Assembly (NCBI GenBank): GCA_026122225.1
Contig: JANEZZ010001909.1
Coordinates: 1,300,741-1,364,740 of the forward strand
Direction: 5' to 3'
DNA: 64,000 nt
From: Heloderma charlesbogerti
Taxonomy: Eukaryota > Chordata > Lepidosauria > Squamata > Helodermatidae
The notes beneath the pieces are model-generated. The model saw only the letters and a program-made list of their open reading frames with translations, did no database searches and was not told the origin of the DNA. This document shows positions 23,100 to 55,794 of this stretch, in pieces. The position numbers and the translations under genes are program-made. Positions within the stretch are counted from its first letter, which is position 1. The number at the start of each line of letters is the position of its first letter.

Positions 23100-23705
23100 T
23101 TTTTCATATTTATTTATTTACAACATTTGTGAAATGAACAAAAGATAAAAAGAATGAAACATATTAGAATTATTCTTTAAAAAACAGTGCCAATAAAAGT
23201 GAGGCTGGTTAACCAAGGAAGGCTTCGTGGAAAAGAGGTTTTCAGGAGGTGTTGAAAACAACCCAGTGTTGGCACCTGCCTGACCTCCAAAGGCAGGGAG
23301 TTCCACAGGAAGGGAGCCACCACACTGAAGGCTCTTCTCGGTTGGACTCCAGTCAGGACATAGGTCCAGGTGAAACCCCCAGGAGCATGCCCGCTGATGA
23401 TCTCCGTGATCAGGCAGGTTGGTAAGAGAGAAGGCGCTCTCTCAAGTATCCTGGTCCCAAGTTGTTTAGGGCTTTGTACACTAGTACCGAAACCTCAAAC
23501 CTGGCCTGGTAGCCAATAGGCAGCCAGTGCAGTTCCCTCAGCGAAGGAGTTGCATGCTGGAAAGGGGCAGCTCCCGACAACAGCCGAGCTGCTGCATTCT
23601 GCACTAACTCCAGCTTCCGGAGCAGCTTCAAGGGCAGCCCCATGTAGCGTGCATTGCAGCAATCCAGTCTTGATGTTACTAGCGCCTGTACCACTGTGGC
23701 CAATT
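23100..23705 (-). mobile_element. L2-type LINE fragment with RT C-terminal ORF
   Basis: Minus strand 23703-23410 encodes LVTSRLDCCNARYMGLPLK, LVQNAAARLLSGA, LRELHWLPIGYQARF and LVYKALNNLGPGYL, the C-terminal region of L2/CR1-superfamily reverse transcriptases. The 3' end is toward 23100 (TTTATTTATTTACAAC). 5'-truncated. Confidence 0.85.
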
Positions 23706-23819
23706 AACATATTAGGCTACCTGGGTTTAGATTATCAGGCTGTTCTGTATTGATTCATCACCCCTGCCCTCTGTACTCATAGGCCTATCGCTCACTGCTT
23801 TATTTCCAGAGCACTATCA

Positions 23820-23905
23820 AGTTGCATTCCTGCACTGAGCAGGGGGTTGGACTCGATGGCCTTGTAGGCCCCTTCCAGCCCTACTATTCTGTGATTCTAA
23901 GTTCA
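23820..23905 (+). repeat. CR1 3' end stub
   Basis: TTCCTGCACTGAGCAGGGGG ... CCCTACTATTCTGTGATTCT, only the terminal 80-90 bp of CR1. Confidence 0.8.
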
Positions 23906-24139
23906 ATTGGGTCTTCTGGGGGTGGGGTGGGGTGGGGAGTCAGCGTCCACTGGATAAGAGAGCCAGGAACTTCCCAGCTCAGAGCTAAGCTTGAACTCAC
24001 AAGGAGGCTTTAGAAGAACCCCTTCTCTCATCCCTTTCTCCCTATGTGCAGTGAGAGAATACTGGCCACCCAGCTTACATGGTTGTAAAGATTATGGGGA
24101 CCATGAGCACAAAGCACTTTGAACACACACAAAGCACTT

Positions 24140-24560
24140 GCCTACAAAGAACCAGAAATGGAAGGCGCCTCAAAGGTCATTTAGTCTGAGGCCCGGCCGA
24201 TGGAGGAAGTCTGCTGCTACAGCATCTGCAATTATTATTTAATTAATGTATATACCACTTACCATATTTAAAAAAATACCTCTAAGCAGATATTTAGAGG
24301 CCCTCCAGCCTGTGCTTGAAAACCTCTAACAAAGGAGAGTCCACCACCTTCCTAGACCATCTGTCAAACGGCTCATACTGTTGGCAAATTCTTCTCAATG
24401 TTAAGTTAAACTCCCCTTTCCTGTAATTTGAATCCATTGACTCAGATCTTACTTCTGGAGGAGCAGAGAACAATTTGCTCCGTTGGCTATGTGGCAGATG
24501 TTCTGCTATTTGAAGATGGCTATCATATTGTCTGGTCTCCACCAATTCCTTCCTTTCCTT
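24140..24560 (-). repeat. Old CR1/L3-type LINE fragment (reverse)
   Basis: GAACCAGAAATGGAAGGCGC, then AACCTCTAACAAAGGAGAG TCCACCACC and CTCCCCTTTCCTGTAATTTG. Laid out like a CR1/L3 3' end but diverged and interrupted around 24225-24290. Confidence 0.55.
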
Positions 24561-24734
24561 ATAGGCAAAGGTCTCGTAGTCTCCAAACAGTTTGCCATCT
24601 TTGTCGCCCTCCTCTGGACATACTTGGTTGTTGCTATCTGTGCTGAGCGTTATAGGTACTGAGGCACCAGAACACTGAATCAAATTTTCATTGGTCGAAG
24701 TAGACAAAAATTGCAGGTTGCCAAGTTGGCCCCA

Positions 24735-25000
24735 TAGCATAATACTTTCCAGAGGGGTAGCTGTGTTGGTCTGTTGCAGCAAAATCAGTAAAGGGGGTTG
24801 CTGTTGCACTCCGTCCTGCTTGTGGGCTTCCCGCAGGCAGCTGGTTGGCCACTGTGTGAACAGAATGCTGGACTAGATGGGCCCTGGGTCTGATCCAGCA
24901 GGGCTCTTCTTACCTTCTTAAAGCATCTTGTGGCACTTTAAAGTCTTAACACATTTATGATGGCATAAATGTAGCGACTGTATACACATTTGCTGTAATA
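24735..25000 (-). repeat. DNA-transposon-like element split by a SINE
   Basis: AGAGGGGTAGCTGTGTTGGT CTGTTGCAGCAAAAT (24750-24786) continues as AAAGCATCTTGTGGCACTTT AAAGTCTTAACACATTTATG (24918-24957) after an inserted SINE. Confidence 0.6.
24787..24920 (+). repeat. SINE 3' body nested in the DNA element
   Basis: TCCTGCTTGTGGGCTTCCCG, CTGGTTGGCCACTGTGTGAA CAGAATGCTGGACTAGATGG and GGTCTGATCCAGCAGGGCTC. The same body is at 29860-29990. Confidence 0.65.
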
Positions 25001-26505
25001 AAATGAAGATTTGGCACCAAGATTCTCAACAAGAAAATCTGAATTATTCCACCTATAAAGACTGTTCAGCTTTCCTTGGCACCAAAAGTAACTTTGATGC
25101 TATTTAAAAAAACAAATCAAGTATTTTAACATCAACAAGTGCGCATGTCATAATAACTATTTCAGTTACCACAAGCCTATTGCTTTTGCTGCAATGAACT
25201 ATATGGCTACTGCCCCTCAGGAAGCTGTCACAATAAATCTGGTCATCTTTAACATACCACACTATATTTTGTACCCAGATATCTTCATTTACACATTCCA
25301 TTTGAAACATTTTCTGTAGGTATAGTGGTGGGAGTTGGTGGCTGGGAGCTCCTTTTAGACGGGGTAGCATTTTGTCTAAAGTGGGTATGGTCTTTCACTT
25401 CAGGAGGGGTGGAGAACATTAGATCCAGGGGCCAAATTCGGGCCTTCTGGGGTCTGCCCTTTCCCCCAACCACCAATCGTTGGGTGGTTTCCTGGCTTTA
25501 GTGCTGTTTTTGTCCCCATTCTCAAAGGTTGAAATTCATTGATTACATTTCTAACCTGCTCAATAACTAATGTTCTCTCCAAAGGTGGAGCTGCTGGGAA
25601 GAGGGGCTCTCAGCTAAAATATGCTAATTCTTATGTTGGCCCCACCCCCTTTTGCTTTCAGCTCCACCCACCACTGGAATGGAGGTCCCAGGAGCTTCTA
25701 CAAAACTGAATTTGGCCCTGAGGCTGAAAGAGTTTCTGCACCCCTACGCTACAAGAGCAGGGTTTCTTGTAGAAGAGGGTAGAGCCACCCTCCCAAATAT
25801 TTAGGCCAAACATTATATAGCCAGCAGGGCTGGTGAGAGTCTTAATGCTGCAGTCCCACTGAAATCAATGACGTCTGAGTAAGCGAGTTTAGTATGAACC
25901 CCAAAAGTAATGACTGGGAAATACCTTTATTAAAAGCAGCTCAAAAAGTTACCAAGAAGTTATGGTATAACTTAAAGGCATGGTGTGGGCATCTCTTAGG
26001 GGTATATGCAGGCTTTTTTCTTTTTGCGGAAATGCTTTGCTGAGGCTGCTCTCATTGCCTTGAACTGACCTTAATTCTTGCTGGCTGAGGGCTTAAAATA
26101 GAGACCTGTATTTCTGGAGAAATGAGACAATAGCATAGATCATCTCTATACCACCCAGCAGCAGCAGCAGAAATAACCTGTTCTATAGCAGCCGTGGGTC
26201 CCTCACCGGCTGTTCTGAGGCACCCCTCGCATAGGGAGAGCTGAATAGCGCTGAGCAAAGCAAAGCCTCTTTCTCTCTTATTCTGATTTATTCCCCTTTG
26301 CGACCTACTACAAGCAAATTGGATTGACAATGGGGCAATCGAGATGAGGTAGGAAGATGTTGCTTGTGGACTAGCGCCATCTACAGGCTCCCTGAGGGAC
26401 ACTTTTCATGCAGCGCAGCTAAAAAGAAATTAGTTTTGAATTGCTTCAGGGTGTTTTTCCCTGTCCCAGTGCCCACCAGTGCCATCACTTCAAAGCTAGG
26501 AACAT

Positions 26506-26507
<2 letters not shown>

Positions 26508-26554
<47 letters not shown>

Positions 26555-26556
26555 GC
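26508..26556. repeat. (ATCT)n microsatellite
   Basis: About 12 uninterrupted tetranucleotide units. Confidence 0.95.
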
Positions 26557-26599
26557 CCATCTGGCTGGTCACCCAGCCATATTCTAAACAATGACGTAT

Positions 26600-26725
26600 T
26601 CCCCAGGGTTGGGGGAACCGATACCCCTCCCCTGGGGCATTCTGACTCCCAGCACCCTCAGCCAGCATGGCCAATGGTCAGAGATAGGTGTTGGAGTCCA
26701 TCAGGCCACTGCTTCTCCACCCCAG
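26600..26725. repeat. Foldback MITE-like element, diverged
   Basis: CCAGCATGGCCAATGG core with flanking GACTCCCAGCACC and GGTGTTGGAGTCC arms. Confidence 0.5.
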
Positions 26726-26889
26726 CCTGCAATATATTAAAAATATAGCATATATTGATGAGCAAGATTTAAGGATATGATGTGGGATTTAAAGGTGCAA
26801 CAGGGGGCTTATTTCTATAGTGCAGCCATTGTCCAACGTGTCCTGAAGCATGCTCAGCGGCTGTTTGGAACAAGGAAATGTAAACAGCT

Positions 26890-27040
26890 GTCCTGTATGT
26901 AGGCAGACCCTTGGTTCATCTAGCCCTGAACTGTTGACACTGACCGGCAGCAGCTCTGCAGGGTTTTAGGCAGGCATTTTTTCAGCCCTACTGGAAATGC
27001 CAGAGTTGAACTTCGGGCCTCCTGAATGCAACACATGGGC
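26890..27040 (-). repeat. tRNA-derived SINE, reverse
   Basis: GGTTCATCTAGCCCTGAACT ... AGCTCTGCAGGGTTTTAGGC ... CCAGAGTTGAACTTCGGGCC. Confidence 0.7.
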
Positions 27041-27609
27041 TTTATTCAGGGTACGGGATCCAAACTTGCCCAAGGCTTTCCCGTGGCCACTCTGATAGGG
27101 AATACTTTTTGCTTGTTTGGGCATTTGTGGACAGTCTCTAAAAGCCACTGTGTATGCAAGCAAATGCTCTGGGTTTATCCCTATGGGCATTGAGAAGGAA
27201 ACAATGTATTTCGATAGCGGTTTGCTTGAGCATTTCCTGCAATTTGGAAGAAAGACTGTGAGGGGTGGGAAGGCTGGCTGGAGGTACCTTTGGGTGTTGT
27301 CATTACCTGTGTCCTTCTCTCTAAGTTTGTTCTGCTTTGCCTCCACGTATGATCTACTTGTATATTTGGAAATACAGTATTAAAATACATTTGGAAATAA
27401 AGACAAGGATGCCGCAAGCCTCCAGTACTCTCACAGCCGAAAGGCAACAGTGGGGCTCCTCGGCACTTCTCGTTCGGGGGAATTGGGGAGAGAAGAATTG
27501 TAAAAAGTGGGGACAAAAAGGGCCCAAATCACAGTCTGCGACATGTTGGCCTAACTTTATTTTTTTATTTACTGTGTGTAAAAATAAACACCCACACACA
27601 TCAGAATAT

Positions 27610-27700
27610 TTGTCACGCACCTGATGAAGCACAAGAAGTCCACAAGATCTCGCCACAGGATTAGTCTTTGCCGCAACAGACTAACACAGTTACCCAGGGA
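27610..27700 (+). repeat. DNA-transposon-like fragment
   Basis: GCCGCAACAGACTAACACAG TTACCC is the terminus shared with 18090-18215 and 24735-25000. Confidence 0.5.
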
Positions 27701-28189
27701 CAGGTTGGGGGAAGAGGCGCTTGACCCGAGTCTGAATCTCAGTAGTGAGAGAGACAAGTGAAAGACACCAGAGAAGGGGAAGAAACAAGGGCAGCGACTC
27801 TGAGTACCGTCATGTCCATAAATCCTGTTTTATGTAGAAACTGCTGACTCTTTAGAAAAGAGAGAAAAAATTCAGGCAGGTAACACTAAGGACTAGAAAC
27901 TCATAGCCAAGGATTTGGTTGGCTAATTAATATGGGGAATTCTGCCCTGCTCGCTTCTTGCCACAAACAGCCCCTGCATGAAACCTCATGTAGTACCTAT
28001 TTTAAATTTACAGAATGTGATCATATACCTCAGGATCCCTTGACGCTGAAAGCATAATCTCCGTCGAGAGATCCTGAATAGGCACACCTAAGAATGTAAG
28101 ATGTGCCTTGCTGAATTAGACCAAAGGTCTGCCGTAGCACCACTTTGCGAGAAGCCCAGCAAGGAACCGACACTAGGGGGTATGCTGGA

Positions 28190-28400
28190 AGTTTATTTAT
28201 TTATTTATTTATTGCATTTATACCCCGCCTTTTTTCCTCTCGCAAGGAACTCAAAGTTGAGCGATTTTCCATTGGCAGACCGCCACTTAATTTTGGCCCA
28301 GCCCCATTCGGGCGACAAATGCCTCTCTTGCGGAGGGAAATGGCTTTCAGCCACTTCTACAGGGAAAATGTATGCCGCTCTACATGGAGGAATGGTCAAA
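28190..28400 (-). repeat. L2-type 3' end (reverse) with (TTTA)n
   Basis: (TTTA)6, then TTGCATTTATACCCCGCCTTT, the reversed L2 tail. Confidence 0.65.
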
Positions 28401-28436
28401 ATCTACCTCCTTCCACAACATGGATTGCGGTGCTGC

Positions 28437-28482
28437 TGGGGAGATATTATCTAAGGATGGGGAGATATTATCTAAGGATGGG
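28437..28482. repeat. 22-23 bp tandem duplication
   Basis: GGGGAGATATTATCTAAGGAT occurs twice directly, followed by GGGGATATC. Confidence 0.9.
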
Positions 28483-28959
28483 GATATCTCCACTTCAAAG
28501 CCACCCATAATTAAAGGAACTTTGCTCCATGGGAGAAATGGGAAATTTTGCACTCTCTCTCACCCTCACACGCTACCCCCACACCTGTGCAGCCGGGTCA
28601 CAGAGCAGAAGCACCACTATCGGCATTGAAATAGTTGGACACCAGCTCACAGCGCAAGGCTGCCCATTCAGCAACCGGCAGGTCTGGGCATTCAGAGGCC
28701 ACACACCTTTCATGTCAGCCATGCCTAGCTCAGTTTGGTATGTTAAGACAGCCCAGCAGCGGTAGGATTTAGGAAATGAAAAGCCACCTGTGAGCTACCC
28801 TCCTTAAGGGAGGAAGGCACCCCCCCTGCCCTTTGCATGCAATAACACTTATTTTTACATTCATATTTAGCTGTGGTGGTTGCTCTTAGTAAACGTAGCT
28901 TTGGTTGTTAACTTCTTTGCATTTTTGTTTAGGCTGCAAGAGTTAAAGCAGGGGGTGGG

Positions 28960-29090
28960 GTGGAGGCCATGTAGTCCTCCAGCTCTTAGTGGACTGCAGC
29001 TGCCATCAGCCCTAGGCAGCATAGCCAATGGTGAAGGATGATGGGAGTTGGGAGCCCAACATCTGGAAGGTCACATGTTCCCTATCCTTG
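28960..29090. repeat. Foldback MITE-like element, diverged
   Basis: CAGCTGCCATCAGCCCTAGG, GCATAGCCAATGG, GATGGGAGTTGGGAGCCCAA; both arms recognisable. Confidence 0.55.
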
Positions 29091-29604
29091 AGTTAAAGTA
29101 AAAGTGCAACACTACGCATATCTATGGCAAAGTCAGCCTGATTGAGTTCAAGGAGATTTAATCCCAGATTGCAATCCAAATCTATTGAAACATTTTGATA
29201 AACTAAAAAGATACATTCAGTGAGGCAGCCATTTTTAATGCAAATACTTCTAAGAACTTAAGACACCAACTGCCATCTTCAGGAGTCCACAGATGTTGGC
29301 TTTGCTTACTAGCCAGCTGTTATTTGTCTTTGCCACCTCTGCATGCACACAGCACTTAGGACAGGGGCAAGGTCTTCCCAGTATGGTTAAGAGAAAAACT
29401 GCTCAAAAACTTCTTGAGAAAAATTGCTCAAGAACTGCAGCAGTAGCGAGACTTTCGGGATGTCTCCCTCTGTGTGCAGATATTTGTTCCTGCTCAGCGG
29501 AGAGCTGGGGGCACTCAACCCTGGGCCATGGGCAAGTAGTTGTTGGGGGGATCACTCCTCTTAGAAGGGGTATTCCTTCCTGTGTGAGGAAGGGGAATGC
29601 TTCC

Positions 29605-29745
29605 TCCAAGACATGGGTGGAGAATCTGCAGCCCTCCAGATGTTACGCTACAACTCCCATCATGCCTGGCAATTGGCTGTGTTGGCGGTGGTTGATGGGA
29701 ATTGAAGTCCAACAGCTGGAAGGCCACAGGTTCCACACCCGATTC
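29605..29745. repeat. Foldback MITE-like element
   Basis: GCCCTCCAGATGTTACGCTA CAACTCCCATCATG at left and GATGGGAATTGAAGTCCAAC AGCTGGAAGGCC at right form an imperfect hairpin. Confidence 0.65.
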
Positions 29746-29814
29746 AGGATGATGTTGACACATCTGGAAATAAAATGGCTACTAATCACGAGGCCTATAT
29801 ATTACCTCCAGTAT

Positions 29815-29990
29815 GAGTCAGGCAGCTTCTGAATACCAGCTGCTGGAGATCGCGACTGGGAGGGGGCTCTTGTGCTCAAGTCCTGCTTCTGAGCCTCCTT
29901 TTGGGGCATTTGGCTGGCCACTGTGGGAACAGAATGTTGCACCAGACAGGGCTTTGGTCTGACCCATCATGGCTCTATATAAAGTATCTT
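29815..29990 (+). repeat. SINE 3' body
   Basis: CTCAAGTCCTGCTTCTGAGC, TTGGCTGGCCACTGTGGGAA CAGAATGTTGCACCAGAC, TCTGACCCATCATGGCTCT. Confidence 0.6.
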
Positions 29991-31029
29991 TTTCTCCCCT
30001 CAAGAACTAATTGCTTCTGCCTTATCAAAGTAATCTAATTCACATGATTATACCACCATGCTATGCATGTCTACTCCAAAGCATGCGCCACTGGATTTCG
30101 TGAAGCTTTTCCCCAGGAAAGTGTATATATATAGGATCATAGCCTTTATCAGCTAAGACTTTAACAAAACCCGGTGCTATGTTCTATCTTTGTTATACGG
30201 CCTCCCCAAGTAAGAAATCAGCAACAGATCTTGTTTTAAGCCTGCTTCAGAACGGGAAGGTACACTTGCACTAACTCATCTGAACATCTGCAGCTGGACT
30301 TTAGGCAAATGGCACACTTACCACCACAGGAAACAGCATCACGTTGTACATTCACCACTCACCATGTGGCTGAGATTCCGTGTGCTGTAGTCCCCTCTTG
30401 CCAAGCGCAGAAACTAGTTCTAGGCACCCAGATACCCTCCACTTTTATTTTGAAAGGCAGCTTTCCAAACCTCAGGATGGTGATGAAATTTAAGCAGACT
30501 TCAGCGCTGGCCCAAACTTAAAAGGCCAAAGATAAGCTAGAAAGTGTGGGTCCAAAGCATGACAAGATCTCCAAAGGGGCAATAGTCCAGGCAGGATTGG
30601 CTGTGCTTTAAGTGCCCAGCATAGATGCTTACCCCTCACCAGAGCTAGAGTTGTTCAAAACAGGCAGCTACAGGCACAGTTCCATACTGCATAGCAGTTG
30701 GAAAATTCAGGAGGGGGGTTTGAGGGCTGATCTGGCAATCCCAGCGTGCAACTTGGGAGTGCACGTGCGAGATACATCCCACAAATCTCCTTCATTAAAG
30801 GCCAGGAGACACCCCACTCAGCCTGAGCCATAGTTAAAATGCACCCATGATTTGTTAGCTAAAACACTAGTCTGCGCATAATCTCGAGAGTTGTGCTGCC
30901 TTGCACAATCTGACTTCCTCTATGACGGAAGTTTTGTTTAACTGACTGGCCCTCACTCACCGTTTTCAGCACAATGCTGTGAAATCAAGACAAAAGAATG
31001 TGCTAACGCCCACCCAGAATAGGAACAAG

Positions 31030-31195
31030 GGAAGCTGCCTCGTACGGAGTCAGTCCCCTTGGTCCATCTGGCCCAGTATGGTCGACACTGGCTGGCAGCA
31101 GCTCTCCAGGGTTTCAGGCAAGGTTCTCTCCTAGCCCTTCCTGGAGCTGCCGGGGATCGAACCTGGGACCTTCCGCATGCAAAGCAGGTGCAGCA
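31030..31195 (-). repeat. tRNA-derived SINE, reverse, well preserved
   Basis: GAAGCTGCCTCGTACGGAGT CAG, GGTCCATCTGGCCCAGTATG, GCCGGGGATCGAACCTGGGA CC and GCATGCAAAGCAGG. Confidence 0.85.
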
Positions 31196-31782
31196 TAATC
31201 CTGGCTTGCTTGCGCAGTAAGCTCAGACAGACATGGAGACTACATCTACCAGCAGTGAATAGGCATGAGGGTGGACACAGCAGTGGCTACATGAAGCCAA
31301 AACGAATGTAGAACTGGCACACTCCGCTAAAGCATGCATTCACCGCGGGAGGGCAACATGATGCTGGGACAACTTCCCAACCAGAGTTTTCTTCTTTTAA
31401 GGTAAAGAAAATGTCCGACATCAATAACAACTCAAATGGATTTTTCTCAATACATCCAGGAGAAGACACGGTTAGTATCTCCTTGCAGCCAGAAGCAGAA
31501 CAGCCACTGTCCTCTGGCTATGTGATGGTGGCTTTTAACCAGGACAGGGGAAGGAAAGAGCAAAGTAGACTATGTTCTGGTTAAGGTTCCTGGCTGGGAG
31601 GGTAAGGCCACCAACAACCCCCCTCTCTTGGTCCAACAAAGTGGAGGCACTGCAGCCAGCTCACCCGCCTCCCACCCCCCAAGTAATCCTCAAGCCACCT
31701 CTCACACATCCCTTGAAGGAAGGAAGACAAGGACTACACAGCCAGGCCTGAAAATCCCTCATTTTGCAGAGGCTGGTTATGT

Positions 31783-31788
31783 TTTATT
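31783..31788 (-). terminator. Candidate polyadenylation signal AATAAA for RAB1B
   Basis: The canonical hexamer on the minus strand appears as TTTATT on the plus strand. A variant ATTAAA (31831-31826) lies 43 bp earlier in transcript order. Confidence 0.45.
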
Positions 31789-33447
31789 ATTTTTTTTCCT
31801 TTTCTCTTTTCCTCTCATTTGTGTTTTTAATTTCACTTGTGAAAAAAAGCTGACAAAGAAAACCTTCCACCCACTGCCTGGCCCAGCGGGGTCCCTGACG
31901 TTCCTTAAATAAAAGGGGAGGGGGGAGAAGGGAACAGGAGAGATGACGGGATGAACAGGGCAGTGAAGCAATTTGGAAAATGCAGCTTCCTGGTGCTAAG
32001 AGAGAGACACACACAGACACACAGTACAGCGTTCTTGGGAGCCAGGGCCCAGCACCAGGGGGACGGATGGGCTTCAATTTGGTCATTGATACAGGGGGAA
32101 AAGGTGTGGGTGCAAATGAAGGGATCCAGCTACATAGCCCTGCCATACCAGCACGGGATTGAGAGGTGGGTGAGAGGAAGATTGGGACTGAAGGGTGCCA
32201 AGACGGTCAAAGGCGAGTGGGACCGCGTTCGGATCATGCCCGAAGCTGCTCACGAAGCGCAGAGGTTGCCCAGCTGTCCAAAGATACATTCATTGACTAT
32301 GGAATGCAGAAGCTGGCGAAGCCCCCAGCCCCTCAACCATCTCCCCTTCCTCCCACTTCAGGCTTGAGGAAGAGTTAAGAGTTATAAATTAGCTTGACAC
32401 ATACTACCTACCACTTGCGGGAGGAAGCAGCGGTGCTAGGGAGGGAGGGAAGGAGGCCATAGTGCAAATGTCCCTCCTGTTCCTCCCATGATGTTCATTC
32501 CTAGAGCAGGCTGGGAAACACGGCAAGGGACCGTGGGGGTGGAGAAAGGAGCTGTGGAACAGGGGGCCCTGAGAGGAAGAGTTTCAGGAACAGCAGTGAG
32601 AGGTGATGGTGGGCGGTGGGAGAAATGATGTAGTGGTAGAACAAAATGGTGGAACTCAAGGGGTGATTCAGTAGAAGATATCAAGCCCCCATCATAGGTA
32701 GAAAGGAAGAAGTCACTGCATGTGGAAGGAGGTGGGGGGGAGATGAGTGTGGAAGGCCACAGTGCCTTCCCAAAATGGATTTTGGAGGGGAGGGGGAAGA
32801 CAGACACACACAGACACACCCCAGCCCTCTGCTGGCTAAACCCTCCCTGCAGGTGAGCCACCAATCAAATGCCAGCGGGCGGGACAACACACACTCAGGA
32901 GCTCGGGCCTGCCTTCAGCAGAGACTGAAGCATCCTGGGATGGCAGGGAAAGGGAGACTGAAGGGGACGGTATGAAAGCTCTGCCTCAGATTAGAAAAAT
33001 CACAATGGGGGGAGAAATGGAAAGACAGGAAGGGCAGCAAACTGAAACCAGCGAAGAGAACTGTTGCCCAGACCTTGCCTGTGGGGACTGTGGGGGACAG
33101 CGCCCCCCCACAAGGCAGATGAGCAAGCATCACCACCAGCCCCCAGTGGTCGGGAAGCTTTTGGCCTGTACAGAGCCCCCGCCAAACCTGCCACCCCCCC
33201 CCAGAGTTAAGTGGAAAAAATAATGAGAGACAGGCCAAGGGGACTCAACAGCACTCTGAGCAGCTGAGCTGGAAGGGGAGGGAGGCCCCGTCCCCCTCCG
33301 GCGAGGTATCATCCGGGAAAGCCACTTTCAGAGAAGAAAAAAAGCAGGAGGGAGGGGCTGGGCAGCAGAGGGAGGGGGCAGGCTCCCTTTCCCAGCCTGC
33401 CCCAGGTCCCAGCCCCCTCCCCTCCAACACAATCATGTCCCTCCTCC
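31783..33447 (-). other. RAB1B: Probable RAB1B 3' UTR ending at AATAAA
   Basis: Downstream of the stop there is about 1.66 kb without a recognised dispersed repeat, G/A-rich on the plus strand. The first clear AATAAA on the minus strand is at 31788-31783, with an ATTAAA just before it at 31831-31826. The repeat-free character agrees with a transcribed, constrained UTR, but the cleavage site is inferred from the signal only. An earlier non-canonical site cannot be excluded. Confidence 0.5.
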
Positions 33448-54474
<21,027 letters not shown>

Positions 54475-54520
54475 GGCGGCTCCTCCGCGGTGGGTCGGCG
54501 GCTGACTCGCTGCTTCCTTC

Positions 54521-54549
54521 CTTCCTTCCTTCCCTCCCTCCTTCCTTCG
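54521..54549. repeat. (CTTC)n tract in the RAB1B 5' region
   Basis: Short CTTCCTTCC/CTCCCTCC polypyrimidine run between exon 1 and the YY1-type site. Confidence 0.85.
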
Positions 54550-54759
54550 TTCCGTCCCGGCTGGCTGGTCCGGTCGCTCCCTCACACAAGATGGCGGCGG
54601 CGACTCCCTCCTCCCCCCTCTCTCTCGCTTTCCCTCAGGTGCGACTTTACCACTGCGCAGAGCGCGCCGGGAAATGTAGTCTTTTCCCTCCCCGCCCGAG
54701 CGCTCGGCCTTAGACGGTGCCTGAAGAACTCGGGTCGTTTCTCCCCGCCGCACGGCACT

Positions 54760-54831
54760 ATGGGGAAGAGCGCCGTGCGTAAGTTTCTCGGGCGCCTCAC
54801 GTCGCTTTCGGCGTACTCGTCACGTGAGTAG
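54760..54831 (+). other. Possible divergent first exon opposite RAB1B
   Basis: An ATG at 54760 opens a 23-codon frame (MGKSAVRKFLGRLTSLSAYS...) within the same CpG island, on the strand opposite to RAB1B. A good splice-donor sequence GTGAGT sits at 54824-54829 inside the frame, preceded by CAC. The peptide is not recognised. It could be the first exon of a divergent coding or noncoding transcript, or chance sequence in a GC-rich promoter. Confidence 0.2.
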
Positions 54832-54899
54832 GGCTCGCCCTGCGGCGCCCCGTCCGCCCGAAGGGCCCTGGGAGATGTAGTTCGTGCTGTAACACTAAA

Positions 54900-55790
54900 C
54901 TGAGCGAAAGCGCAGCAGACTCTCTCCCTGGGCGTCCAGTAGTCAAATGAAGGAAGGTTGATATTATTTGACCACACACTATTTATAAACAGAATAATGC
55001 CTTTAAATGCAACTATATATGATATAACATTTTATTCACGTGTATGTGTATATTAAATATATATTAATTTCTATGATTTTATTTAGATATCAGTAAGAGT
55101 ATGTGTGCGTTTCATGCATACATTATTCCAGTCTCAACAGCATGCAGTCAGTGTCTTAAAATACAGGCATACACAGTGTGTGTGCCTATCCATAGATCAA
55201 TTAACTATCTCTTTATAAGATATTGCACACTTCTTTGGCAGTGTGTGTGTGTGTGTGTGCGCGCGCGATGTGTGTAAAAATAATGTAAAAATAGTACTCC
55301 AGAAATGAATACACTTATAAACCCCCCACCACCCAATGGCCCTATTTAATTTTGAATTACATAGAGGTTAAAACACATTATTTCACCCTGCTTCCATTTG
55401 TAAGAGAAAGATAGCTTGCCAGAGTTATGTCAGAGTTGTGAGACAGATCCCATACTTCGAAGTTATGAATAATGAAAACCACATTTAGCATTTGTAGAGA
55501 TTTTTTGAGTGTTCAAAAGCTTTTCACGTAGATATTGCTGCAGCAATTCTTCCATTGTAACATCTCTCTTTTGGGTTTTCGATGCAAGGCCCCTTCAGAG
55601 ATTTTATTATAGGCCTTATGAGCACATCAGATTATGCAGCAACTTATTTTAATTATTCTAATTATATTGGACCCCACCTTCTCTTTATGTAGCTGAAAGT
55701 GACTTACAAGGGAGTTTCTGATCTGGTCTACATAGGGAAAGGGAATGAAGAGAGGGAGCCAATTGTAGTGGTAGGAGAGGGCCGTACCAC
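54900..55790. other. Upstream of RAB1B, no gene seen
   Basis: AT-rich DNA with a dinucleotide repeat. It includes a weak LINE-like piece near 55640-55720 (TATTGGACCCCACCTTCTCT). Nothing else recognised. Confidence 0.5.
55235..55270. repeat. (GT)n(GC)n microsatellite
   Basis: AGTGTGTGTGTGTGTGTGTG followed by CGCGCGCG, alternating purine-pyrimidine. Confidence 0.9.
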
Positions 55791-55794
55791 CTCA

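Larger units (their letters stand above)
17571..31782. other. Intergenic region between CNIH2 and RAB1B
   Basis: No exon was recognised. The stretch holds MIR, L2, CR1, BovB, SINE and DNA-element fragments listed individually. Unannotated blocks 20100-21190, 21380-22550, 25010-26500, 27710-28080 and 30000-31030 contain nothing I can identify. Confidence 0.6.
54475..54900 (-). promoter_or_regulatory. RAB1B CpG-island promoter with ZNF143/THAP11-, YY1- and E-box-type motifs
   Basis: The GC/CpG-rich block runs from about 54180 to 54900 around exon 1. Seen directly: CAAGATGGCGGC on the plus strand at 54587-54598 (YY1 consensus); on the minus strand ACTACATTTCCCGG starting at 54680 and ACTACATCTCCCAGG starting at 54881 (both like the ZNF143/THAP11 SBS motif); TCACGTGA at 54820-54827 (USF/TFE-type E-box). 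No TATA box is seen. The motif content is typical of housekeeping, often bidirectional, promoters. Binding itself is inference. Confidence 0.7.
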
